Virus record (IMG/VR): IMGVR_UViG_3300044797_000084 | Coordinates: 1 to 53,201 of that record | DNA: 53,201 nt | Strand: one strand, 5' to 3' | Source: a virus | Part shown: in pieces, positions 20,588-26,674 of the stretch | Layout: each line of letters opens with the position of its first letter | Position numbering within the stretch: the first letter of the stretch is position 1 | Notes under the pieces: model-generated | What the model was told of the DNA's origin: nothing | The model's input: the letters and a program-made list of their open reading frames with translations, nothing else | Databases searched by the model: none | Translations under genes and position numbers: made by a program

Positions 20588-20629
20588 ATGAGTACAAGCC
20601 ATACACAGAGAGAAGAGGTGGAGCAGTGA
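20588..20629 (+). CDS. 13-residue minicistron
   Basis: MSTSHTQREEVEQ followed by TGA, which overlaps the next GTG. The coding sequence contains the Shine-Dalgarno (GAGGTGGAG) of that next ORF. It may be a leader peptide. Confidence 0.3.
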   Translation: MSTSHTQREEVEQ

Positions 20630-20697
20630 GACAAGCGAAGACGCAGAGCGGAGGAGGGACCCTGACGAGGGTTCATCACGGGGTTGAGAGACGCTGA
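20626..20697 (+). CDS. 23-residue basic minicistron
   Basis: GTG overlaps the preceding TGA and has a strong Shine-Dalgarno (AGAAGAGGTGGAGCA). The peptide reads VRQAKTQSGGGTLTRVHHG plus a short basic end. Its TGA overlaps the ATG of the 69-residue gene. Confidence 0.4.
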   Translation: MRQAKTQSGGGTLTRVHHGVERR

Positions 20698-20906
20698 TGA
20701 GGGCGAGGCTGACAAGTCCCTATCGGGAGACACACTGGAAGGTCCAGCGCATCGTCGGTCAGCGCGACATTCGGAATGGCAACGCCTATGTCGAGATCCT
20801 GGAGTGTGGCCACGAGGGCCGCTCGTGGTGGGTTAGGGCCGACACTCCCCACGATGGCGCGCGGTCCCGCCGGTGCTTCGAGTGCACCCGTGAGGCATGT
20901 CGATGA
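20697..20906 (+). CDS. hypothetical zinc-binding protein
   Basis: 69 residues beginning MRARLTSPYRETHWKVQRIV, with EILECGHEGRSWWVRAD and CFECTREACR. The CGHE...C-x2-C...C arrangement is common in small phage proteins that bind zinc. ATG overlaps the preceding stop (TGATG). Function unknown. Confidence 0.6.
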   Translation: MRARLTSPYRETHWKVQRIVGQRDIRNGNAYVEILECGHEGRSWWVRADTPHDGARSRRCFECTREACR

Positions 20907-21070
20907 CGCTGTGGGACTCCGGTGTTTGCGCGATTGGACCGGACGCGCGGCATGGCCTAGGAGGGTTTGGCGAAACTCGAACCCCCGCTCCTAGAGCGGG
21001 ATCGAGGTCGGCGGATCACGGTCGATACCTCACGTCTGAGCCGAGCGTACCCCACGGGGATGCCCGATGA
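20903..21070 (+). CDS. 55-residue ORF, uncertain
   Basis: ATG overlaps the stop before it (ATGA), beginning MTLWDSGVCAIGPDARHG. The rest runs through the structured element at 20957-20994 and has the look of translated non-coding DNA (GETRTPAPRAGSRS). Coupling is the only support. Confidence 0.25.
   Translation: MTLWDSGVCAIGPDARHGLGGFGETRTPAPRAGSRSADHGRYLTSEPSVPHGDAR
20957..20994. repeat. nested inverted-repeat element
   Basis: CTAGGAG (20957-20963) and CTCCTAG (20988-20994) form perfect 7-bp arms. Inside lies GTTT-GGCG-AAAC, and on the right flank CGCTC-CTA-GAGCG overlaps the outer arm. The unit contains a TTCGA-like T-arm sequence on the minus strand but does not fold as tRNA. It may be a terminator, recombination site or tRNA remnant. 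Confidence 0.4.
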
Positions 21071-21075
21071 GTGGG

Positions 21076-21948
21076 CTACGGCGGCGGTTCCCAGGCGTAG
21101 ATGGCGTCGAGGGCGTCGAGGTCGATCCCGATGCTCCCGATATTCGGGGGCATCTCAGAGAACTCGGTCAGAAGTTTCTGCCCCCAGAATATGCTGGTGC
21201 GAAGCCACTCCCGGACCAGCAGATGCACTTGGACCGCTGGCTCCGCGAAGAGGTGCGGTATCACCTCAATGTGGGGATTCGGCCCCTTTTTCCGGGCGCG
21301 AATAAACACAAGCTCTGTATCCACCTTCAAGGGACCCCGCTTGGACGGGACGTTTCGATCCGGCACAACGCAATCCCGACTATCGCTGATCTCGATGGCG
21401 GCGTGAATGGGGAGCGCCCAGACTGGCTCCATCGTCCGGTGCTTGTCGCTGGTGTTGACTTTTGCCAAGACCGACGTCCAGTACCACGCGCGTATCCCCC
21501 GAGCGTGTTTGTATGGCTGACATCGACGGACTCGTGCGATGTCTGCGCGCGTCGCACCGGGGAGCTTCGTGGGCAGCGATCCGTTGAAGCCCGCTCGGCT
21601 ATCCGAGATCGGGAAATAGATTTTCCGCTGCGCCTTCTTCGAGAGGGCGTCGGGGGGCGTTCGACCGCGCGTCACGATCGCCCAGGCGGTCTGGTCAAGC
21701 GCGCTGCGCAGGTTGTTCGCTATGTCGCCGATGAGCAGACCCCAGGTGGGCGGCATGGGATCGATGTCGGTGACGATCACGGAGAAGCCGTGGCGTTTTG
21801 GCTGGTATTCCGCCTCTACGGTGAAGGTGGGCTGACAGTCGGGGTCAGATGTAACGGCGTCGAGGTCAACTTTGAGCGTCTGAGCGTGGACTACAGCGCG
21901 CCCCCACTTGAGCCACGCGCTCTCGAACAGCGGATCGGGGTCGTCCAC
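21076..21948 (-). CDS. hypothetical protein, isolated accessory gene
   Basis: The 290-residue protein has an N-terminal helical part, GLLIGDIANNLRSALDQTAW at about 90-109, then FPISDSRAGFNG, a basic RRCQPYKHA and NTSDKHRTMEPV. This NLRSALDxxAW...IxDKHR pattern occurs in many bacterial proteins of unknown function. Local GC is lower than that of the flanking genes. It starts at GTG 21948 without a Shine-Dalgarno site, directly behind a -35/-10 pair. It is a candidate moron gene. Confidence 0.65.
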   Translation of the reverse strand: MDDPDPLFESAWLKWGRAVVHAQTLKVDLDAVTSDPDCQPTFTVEAEYQPKRHGFSVIVTDIDPMPPTWGLLIGDIANNLRSALDQTAWAIVTRGRTPPDALSKKAQRKIYFPISDSRAGFNGSLPTKLPGATRADIARVRRCQPYKHARGIRAWYWTSVLAKVNTSDKHRTMEPVWALPIHAAIEISDSRDCVVPDRNVPSKRGPLKVDTELVFIRARKKGPNPHIEVIPHLFAEPAVQVHLLVREWLRTSIFWGQKLLTEFSEMPPNIGSIGIDLDALDAIYAWEPPP

Positions 21949-21955
21949 GCAGACG

Positions 21956-21985
21956 AGCCTATGCCCGTCACGCAGCGAGCGCCAA
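21956..21985 (-). promoter_or_regulatory. promoter of the isolated leftward gene
   Basis: TTGGCG (21980-21985), an 18-bp spacer and TAGGCT (21956-21961) precede the GTG at 21948 by 7 bp, predicting a leaderless mRNA. The promoter lies inside the 3' end of the transposase remnant. Confidence 0.55.
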
Positions 21986-22378
21986 GGATCGTCCCTGATT
22001 CAACGCCGAAGTCAACTGAGAAAGAATCGTGAGGTCGGCGTGAAGCCGCACTCGCTCGATCCGGCGCACGCGCAGCGGAGTCAAGCTCCATTCGTTCTTG
22101 AGCCTTCCGAAGCCACGCTCGACGGACGCGCGGCCACGGTACAGACCCTTCCATCGCAACGTCTCGCGCGGTATCAGCGTGTGGAGACGGTCGGCCTTTA
22201 CCCACTTCGATTTTGTGTCACATTCACCTGTCGGACAGCGCCACTTGGTTGCTTTGCGCTTGTGGTCCGCCCCGGCGAACCTCCACTCGCCATGCTCACA
22301 CGTCGGCGGCTTGTGCTCGCCGCGCTTGACGGCAGGTGTTTCGCGCAGCGGGATCACCGGGGAGATGACCGAGGTCAT
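21968..22378 (-). pseudogene. IS transposase, C-terminal remnant
   Basis: The frame encodes the C-terminal third of a DDE transposase: VIPLRETPAVKRGEHKPP, ATKWRCPTGEC, LIPRETLRWKGLYRGRASVE and GRLKNEWSLTPLRVRRIERV ending in LAA. The RGRASVERGFGRLK segment carries the final catalytic Glu region. The first two-thirds of the protein and both IS ends are missing; upstream DNA becomes non-coding after about 22390. No functional transposition is expected. It marks an old insertion in the accessory region. Confidence 0.75.
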
Positions 22379-22471
22379 GGAGGCGCAATCTCCTTGATCC
22401 AGACCCCCGGAGGTTCCAGCCTCGCGGGGGTCAGTTTTGGCTTTATTACAGGGAAAACTACAGGTCGGGTC

Positions 22472-22488
22472 GGACGGAAAAACCGTCC
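22472..22488. terminator. short hairpin GGACGG-AAAAA-CCGTCC
   Basis: A 6-bp perfect stem with an all-A loop precedes TTTGC on the plus strand and lies between the transposase remnant and the gene at 22516. The stem is short and the T-run minimal, so termination would be weak. Confidence 0.3.
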
Positions 22489-22515
22489 TTTGCGGGCTTC
22501 CGCGAAGATGCCCAA

Positions 22516-23118
22516 ATGCGCACCTTTCGGAACGCGCTGGCGCAGCGCATCGCCTTTTGGGGGCGCGCGATGAGCGCTGGCGCGCGCTGGATGTGGGACG
22601 TGCTCGACAAGAGCGCCCGCATCGGCGCGGTACTCGCGTTTCTCGCCGTGTCGATTGGCGGTGTGCTCCTACACCAGCCCGCAGCGGTGATCGGCGCGGT
22701 CGTCGGCCTACTTGTGCTCTTTGCGTTCGCGGAGGGCACCTATCGGGTGGCCCGCGATGCCGAACAGCAGCGGGTAGCTGCCGAGCAGCAGCAGGTGGAC
22801 ACCCAGCCCGATGCCAATGCGCTCTGGCTCAGCGGACAGCTATCCGTAGGGAACGATCTGCTGGCACGCTGGCGCCTTGATACACCGAGCTATAACGCGC
22901 GCGACGAGATTGACGAAGCGGCCGTTTGGGAGAACAAGACGCGGGGTGGCCTCGCAGCAAAGCTGCCCGTCTACAGCGGACACTTCGGGTTGGACGTAGG
23001 GCTTGGGCAAGAGTTCATCTTCTCGCCCATCGAGGCAGGGGAGCGAACGAGGCTACGGCGTCGGCTTCATCGACTCGGAGAGATTGCCGACCGCTACAGC
23101 ATGGAGCAGTCGAAATGA
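22516..23118 (+). CDS. two-span membrane protein
   Basis: The 200-residue protein has two hydrophobic helices at about 37-54 (GAVLAFLAVSIGGVLL) and 57-75 (AAVIGAVVGLLVLFAF), then a Gln-rich stalk (AEQQRVAAEQQQVD) and a soluble C-terminal domain of about 100 residues. It could be an inner-membrane protein with both ends in the cytoplasm, as in some superinfection-exclusion proteins, but no family is recognised. Start codon choice is uncertain because no Shine-Dalgarno is clear. Confidence 0.55.
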   Translation: MRTFRNALAQRIAFWGRAMSAGARWMWDVLDKSARIGAVLAFLAVSIGGVLLHQPAAVIGAVVGLLVLFAFAEGTYRVARDAEQQRVAAEQQQVDTQPDANALWLSGQLSVGNDLLARWRLDTPSYNARDEIDEAAVWENKTRGGLAAKLPVYSGHFGLDVGLGQEFIFSPIEAGERTRLRRRLHRLGEIADRYSMEQSK

Positions 23119-23159
23119 GCGCCACGCCCAGCACTGCGACGTGGCGCTCAGCGGGTGCG

Positions 23160-23420
23160 TCAGGAAACGCGGCCGACCAGTCCGACCATCCGGTGGGCGG
23201 AAGGCGTGGCGAACACGAACCCGTCCGTAGTCTTGTGGATCAGACCCGCGTTGCGCAGCGGGCGAAGGACGGCCATCGGGTCCTCGGTTTCCATCTGGCG
23301 TCCGATGTCAGCGACAGACCAGATCGGCGGGTGCTCGTCCGGGTCGGTCAGCAGATAGACGATCTCGCGTTCCATCGTCTCGTACTTTTGCAGCGGGTCC
23401 TGGATAGGCTCATCGGGCAT
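23160..23420 (-). CDS. winged-helix DNA-binding protein
   Basis: From ATG 23420 behind GAAAGGGTGG the product has 86 residues. It reads as a winged helix: EREIVYLLTDPDEHPPIWSV, ADIGRQMETEDPMAVLRPLR as the recognition part, then AGLIHKTTDGFVFATPSAH as the wing. I recall very similar small regulators in Thermoleophilia genomes, which is the main host clue in this window. It is flanked by rightward genes on both sides. Probably a transcription regulator. Confidence 0.7.
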   Translation of the reverse strand: MPDEPIQDPLQKYETMEREIVYLLTDPDEHPPIWSVADIGRQMETEDPMAVLRPLRNAGLIHKTTDGFVFATPSAHRMVGLVGRVS

Positions 23421-23581
23421 CGGAAGGTCCACCCTTTCGGTGTCACGGCCGGGGGGCCGCTACAACGGTCGCCCCGGCCAATCTGTATGGAGCCGCCGAC
23501 GCTAGGCTTCCCCGATCATGCCGTCAAGGGCTTTCGCCAATCGTTTCGCCAAGCCCTCCTAGCGCTACCGTCGACTGTCCG

Positions 23582-23842
23582 ATGCCTGAGCGCAGGACGT
23601 ACCGCGAGCTCGGCCCCGAGCAGAAAGCCAAGGCGATCGCGCGCGGCAAGCTCAACCTCGCGGTCCACCACGGCCGGGTCAAGCGCCAGCCGTGCGAAGT
23701 CTGCGGCGCGCCGAAGGCCGAAGCACACCACGAGGACTATTCGAAGCCGCTTGATGTCGAGTGGCTTTGCCCTACCCACCACAGAGAGCGCGAGCGCGCC
23801 AAGAAGGAGAGAGCCCAATGTGCCCCACAGGCCATGAACTGA
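23582..23842 (+). CDS. small HNH-like zinc protein
   Basis: The 86 residues contain RQPCEVCGAPKAEAHHEDY, SKPLDVEWLCPTHHRERE: a CxxC...HH...CxxHH treble-clef core of a minimal HNH module. Such proteins are abundant in phages and may nick DNA or only bind zinc and DNA. The gene heads a rightward coupled group (23582-24906) and overlaps the next by 25 bp. Confidence 0.65.
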   Translation: MPERRTYRELGPEQKAKAIARGKLNLAVHHGRVKRQPCEVCGAPKAEAHHEDYSKPLDVEWLCPTHHRERERAKKERAQCAPQAMN

Positions 23843-24327
23843 TCAGTCCCGACGTGGTCCAGCGCTACCGAGAGCAGGACCAGCGACCGACTAGCGCGGC
23901 TCTCAACCACTACTCGAACATGCTCGACGCAGCGATCGGCGAAAACGAGGCCGCGCTTGAGCGCCGGCTCGAACTCCTGCGGGACGCTGAGGCCGACGTC
24001 GCCCTTGAGCAACGGCAGGACGCCGAAGAACGGGCCCACGGTCAGCCACGACGCACTGGGGGCGTTGGCCTCCGCTCTCGCAGTGGAGAGTCCAGCATGA
24101 TCGTTGTCCGCTTCTACTGCGGCAACTGCGACTACGGCCCGCTCGACGTGGATGACAACCGTGAGGCGCCGATCCCGTTCGCCGCGGCGCCCGTCAGCGT
24201 CTTTGATCCCGAGAACGACGGGCAGACCGTCAGCGAATGCCCCGCTTGCGGCGACTGCCTTCCCGACTTCGTCCAGCCTGGGCGCGGGCTCCATCATCGC
24301 GGCATGCCGGCTGAGGACCCGCGATGA
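23818..24327 (+). CDS. hypothetical protein with C-terminal zinc ribbon
   Basis: ATG 23818 follows GGAGAG and gives 169 residues. The first half is helical (ALERRLELLRDAEADVALEQ); the second half, from M93, is a separate domain with FYCGNCDYGPLDVDD and CPACGDCLPDF. An ATG at 24097 has its own Shine-Dalgarno (GGAGAGTCCAGC), so the C-terminal domain may also be made alone. Likely two genes joined by loss of a stop, or one with an internal start. Confidence 0.55.
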   Translation: MCPTGHELISPDVVQRYREQDQRPTSAALNHYSNMLDAAIGENEAALERRLELLRDAEADVALEQRQDAEERAHGQPRRTGGVGLRSRSGESSMIVVRFYCGNCDYGPLDVDDNREAPIPFAAAPVSVFDPENDGQTVSECPACGDCLPDFVQPGRGLHHRGMPAEDPR

Positions 24328-24503
24328 CCGCAGACGACGCACACGCCAAGTTGGTGGCGGCGCTTGAGCAATACGCCGACGCCGACGAAAAGAAGCTGGT
24401 CTACACCGCCGCGTATCTCGTCGCGCCGCTCGCGTTGGCCGCAATCGCTCTGGAGATGCGGGAGCTTCGAGAGGCGCTCAAGCCCGTCACGGTGCCGAGA
24501 TGA
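24324..24503 (+). CDS. hypothetical small protein
   Basis: 59 residues, MTADDAHAKLVAALEQYADA, with a hydrophobic helix (VYTAAYLVAPLALAAIALEM). ATG overlaps the stop before it, and the TGA overlaps the next ATG. It could insert weakly in membranes. Unassigned. Confidence 0.55.
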   Translation: MTADDAHAKLVAALEQYADADEKKLVYTAAYLVAPLALAAIALEMRELREALKPVTVPR

Positions 24504-24682
24504 CGCGTTTGGCCGTCGTCAGCTACGCCGTTGCAGCCAGCCCCGAGGGCAAACGCAGGGCATGTCTTGAGGGCCTCGAGGAATGCGCCGCGCGAGCGCT
24601 CGAACATGGCGCGACGGTCCCGGAGGTCGTGGCCCGGCTCGAACAAGTGGGCAACGATGCTGAGCAAGGCGAGTTGTCGTGA
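24500..24682 (+). CDS. hypothetical small protein
   Basis: 60 residues, MTRLAVVSYAVAASPEGKRR, two Cys and an amphipathic helix (TVPEVVARLEQVGNDAEQ). Coupled on both sides by ATGA/GTGA overlaps. No function suggested. Confidence 0.55.
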   Translation: MTRLAVVSYAVAASPEGKRRACLEGLEECAARALEHGATVPEVVARLEQVGNDAEQGELS

Positions 24683-24906
24683 CCCGCGACGCAGCCATCC
24701 TCGAAGCCGTCAAGCGCGCCATGGCAGCCGCCCCAGGCAACGACCGCGTCAGCGCCAGGCACATCGCCAAGGAGCTCCCGGACCTGAGCCTGCGCACCGT
24801 CGAGCGTGAGCTCGCCCGGCTCGCCCGCGAAGGACAGCTCACCAGGATCCAGCATCGAGGCGAACCAATCCGGTATCGCATCCCAGCGGCGAGGAAAGAG
24901 GACTGA
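24679..24906 (+). CDS. winged-helix DNA-binding protein
   Basis: From GTG 24679 (GTGA overlap) it has 75 residues: VSARHIAKELPDLSLRTVER as helices 2-3 of a winged helix, then LARLAREGQLTRIQHRGEPI as the wing. It is the last gene of this rightward group and probably a small transcription regulator. A long hairpin follows 14 bp after its stop. Confidence 0.65.
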   Translation: MTRDAAILEAVKRAMAAAPGNDRVSARHIAKELPDLSLRTVERELARLAREGQLTRIQHRGEPIRYRIPAARKED

Positions 24907-24919
24907 GGTGAGTCTCGCG

Positions 24920-24976
24920 AAGCAGCCGCCTGGCGACAGGCACAAGGCCATTTCCTGGGTCGTCGGGCGGCTGCTT
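24920..24976. terminator. long inverted repeat after the winged-helix gene
   Basis: AAGCAGCCGCC (24920-24930) and GGCGGCTGCTT (24966-24976) are perfect 11-bp arms. Inside, GCGAC-AGG pairs with CCT-GG-GTCGT, extending the stem to about 19 pairs. No T-run follows, so it may act as a Rho-type/structural terminator, an mRNA 3' stabiliser or a small structured RNA. Confidence 0.5.
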
Positions 24977-24997
24977 GACGGGACTCATCGGCGCCAT

Positions 24998-25018
24998 AAC
25001 ATGCATTATCGCGCGTTG
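24998..25018. repeat. 21-bp repeat, copy 1
   Basis: AACATGCATTATCG-C-GCGTTG matches 28729-28749 at 20 of 21 positions. Both lie in intergenic DNA. On the minus strand the unit contains GATAAT, a -10-like hexamer. Confidence 0.5.
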
Positions 25019-25164
25019 CGAAAAGCGCGTGTTTGCAGGGGATTCTCGCGGTCGGTTTACATAGTCCTGGCGAACGGTCGTCCGCCCTGGACGCCGAAGC
25101 TCGCGGGCTCGCTCGCGTCCGAGTGCCGTTCCACATGTAAGGACGAGTTTCCGGCTTCGTCTTG

Positions 25165-25240
25165 TAGGATGCTCCGCCACACAGCGCCCCCGGCAGCGCC
25201 ACAGACGTCACCGGGGGCTCACACCAGGAGGTCAGTCCTG
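25165..25240 (+). promoter_or_regulatory. structured leader with occluded Shine-Dalgarno
   Basis: TAGGAT (25165-25170) could start a rightward RNA. GCCCCCGG (25186-25193) pairs with CCGGGGGC (25211-25218). Next, CAGGA (25225-25229) pairs with TCCTG (25236-25240), burying the AGGAGGT that precedes ATG 25241. The ORF from that ATG has no credible protein, so the ribosome site may serve a leader peptide upstream of the zinc protein at 25345. Confidence 0.4.
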
Positions 25241-25344
25241 ATGCGCAGTCGAGTCTACGCCCTCGTTCCAGCTACCGCAGCGCGCATGCGCGCCCCGGCG
25301 AGAAGGCGCCGACATGTTCTCGGCTGCTATGGCAGTATCCGCGC

Positions 25345-25599
25345 GTGGCACCGGAGCCGGAAGGGACCGACCCGCAGCTCGACGCGAAGCGGCTCAGGCG
25401 GCGGCAGATCGACCACGAGGCCACCCGCGTATGTGTGGGATGCAGCGGTCGTCGACGCCGCGTCATCGACGATCCGATCACCATCCCCCTCACGGGCCAT
25501 CCCCTCTTGCCGAAAGCGATCAGCATCCTGGCGGTCGTCTGCGACGACTGCGGTCTCGTCTGCTTCTACTCGACGCAAGAGAGTTCTCCTTCCGGCTAG
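25345..25599 (+). CDS. zinc-ribbon protein, paralogue of 13961-14260
   Basis: The 84-residue protein starts VAPEPEGTDPQLDAKRL, has VCVGCSGRRRRVIDD and later AVVCDDCGLVCFYS, again two CxxC knuckles. Alignment with the 13961 protein supports common descent: same start, same spacing, same final strand. The start region is nearly identical at the DNA level. A nucleic-acid-binding or RNA-polymerase-binding role is possible; no evidence decides. Confidence 0.65.
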   Translation: MAPEPEGTDPQLDAKRLRRRQIDHEATRVCVGCSGRRRRVIDDPITIPLTGHPLLPKAISILAVVCDDCGLVCFYSTQESSPSG

Positions 25600-25630
25600 T
25601 AGTGTAGTTGCGCGGGCAACCGCGCAGGGT

Positions 25631-26107
25631 CTAGGCGTCGCCGAGCACCAGCCGGAGCTGGCCTACGAGCGCCTGCAACTCGCGTGGGTGCGTGAAGCAA
25701 TCGACGGGCAGCAGGATGCCAATCATGGGGTCCTCGGGGGCGATCTTCTTCGCCTGCTCGAGCAGCGTGTTGTACACCTCCGCGAGAGCCCCTATCTGCG
25801 GCACGCTGCTCTCTGCGAGCCTCCCGAGGTCCTCGTAGAGCTGGACTGCCTGGGCGCGCGGATCGGTCAGCGACGCCGTCGAACCTCCTGTATCGGCAGC
25901 GGCGCCTGCGCGCACCAGAAACCAGCCGAGTTCTCGAGCATTCGCGGCGACGTCACTCGGGTTCATGCCGTACCGGTTGATAACGAGCCCGGATCCGGCG
26001 TAGGTCGTCTTTGCGCGAGCGGGCTCGGGCTCGTCGGCCACAAGACCGGCGGGAACCGCCGCGCGTTGCTCCCAACTCATGTGGCGGCTGTCGTCGTCGG
26101 CTGACAT
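25631..26107 (-). CDS. phage protein sharing the tape-measure C-terminal motif
   Basis: From ATG 26107 with AGGAGGCATCG the product has 158 residues. Residues about 34-70 (TTYAGSGLVINRYGMNP, then ANARELGWFLVRAG) closely match the last 40 residues of the tape measure protein (VQYAGSGLVVNQYGMNP, ANASELGWVLRQL). The rest is helical (VQLYEDLGRLAESSVPQIG). The shared segment probably binds the same partner, such as a tail-tip or chaperone protein. It is separated from the tail genes by rightward genes and diverges from 26146 with a 38-bp gap. Confidence 0.65.
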   Translation of the reverse strand: MSADDDSRHMSWEQRAAVPAGLVADEPEPARAKTTYAGSGLVINRYGMNPSDVAANARELGWFLVRAGAAADTGGSTASLTDPRAQAVQLYEDLGRLAESSVPQIGALAEVYNTLLEQAKKIAPEDPMIGILLPVDCFTHPRELQALVGQLRLVLGDA

Positions 26108-26145
26108 CGATGCCTCCTGTTGATCGAAAAGGAAAGGACTCTCAG

Positions 26146-26373
26146 ATGAACAAGCCTGGTCAAGCAAAACCGAAGCGTGCGCGCCGTCAATACGCCGCTT
26201 TCGTGCTCAAGGCGTGGACCAAAGAGACGCTAGCAATACGCATTTGCACGACACTCGACCCATACCCGGCTGACGCGATCGTCAGCATCACGAGCAACGT
26301 TGACTTTCAGTTCGGCTGGCCGTTTCGTCGCAACTGGGCTCTAATCATCGTGAGGCGCCCCGATGCGGAATAG
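26146..26373 (+). CDS. hypothetical small basic protein
   Basis: 75 residues starting MNKPGQAKPKRARRQYAAF, a basic leader then beta-rich sequence (AIRICTTLDPYPADAIVSI). It has a Shine-Dalgarno (AAAGGACTCTCAG). Possibly nucleic-acid or membrane associated. The gene reads divergently from 26107. Confidence 0.5.
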   Translation: MNKPGQAKPKRARRQYAAFVLKAWTKETLAIRICTTLDPYPADAIVSITSNVDFQFGWPFRRNWALIIVRRPDAE

Positions 26374-26403
26374 CGCTTCGCTCCACCAAAGAAAGGCCTC
26401 ACC

Positions 26404-26607
26404 ATGATGTTGTTCGCGCTGCTATTTCTGCTCGTGCTTACTTCAACCATCTGGGTCGGCTTCGATGCTGCTGGCCGTGACTGGACCGAGCACCGACATG
26501 GCCACAATGTTGTCGAGTGGGTGGTCGGATGCTTGCTGGTGTGGATCATCGTGTTCCCGATGTATGTTGCCACGCGCTCTCATGCACCACTCAAGAACCA
26601 GCGTTAG
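26404..26607 (+). CDS. two-span membrane protein
   Basis: 67 residues with helices at about 3-22 (LFALLFLLVLTSTIWVGF) and 41-57 (VVGCLLVWIIVFPMYVA). AAAGG precedes the ATG pair. This hairpin-type small membrane protein recurs in bacteria next to phage genes. Function unknown. Confidence 0.6.
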   Translation: MMLFALLFLLVLTSTIWVGFDAAGRDWTEHRHGHNVVEWVVGCLLVWIIVFPMYVATRSHAPLKNQR

Positions 26608-26674
26608 GACCCTGGCGAATAGCGACAACATCGCGGTCGTGGCTCAATAGGACTCCGCGAGGACCACTGAGCGG

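Larger units (their letters stand above)
24907..25344. other. 438-bp non-coding stretch rich in structure
   Basis: I find no convincing gene here. It holds the long stem at 24920-24976, a 21-bp repeat at 24998-25018, a TAGGAT box at 25165-25170, a GC hairpin at 25186-25218 and a Shine-Dalgarno-containing hairpin at 25225-25240. A long rightward frame from GTG 24908 crosses it, but it overlaps later genes antisense and has a non-protein composition. Confidence 0.5.

Noticed and set aside
20950-21040. A second tRNA on the minus strand (TTCGAGT loop)
   Set aside because: The T stem does not pair, no acceptor partner exists, and base 33 of the possible anticodon loop would be C.
21067-22032. 321-codon rightward frame antisense to 21076-21948
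   Set aside because: The leftward protein has a recognisable conserved pattern and a promoter; the rightward frame is its shadow.
24806-26104. 432-codon rightward open frame
   Set aside because: It overlaps the winged-helix gene, the zinc gene and the tape-motif gene, and is Arg/Ser-rich as expected for a GC-rich shadow frame.
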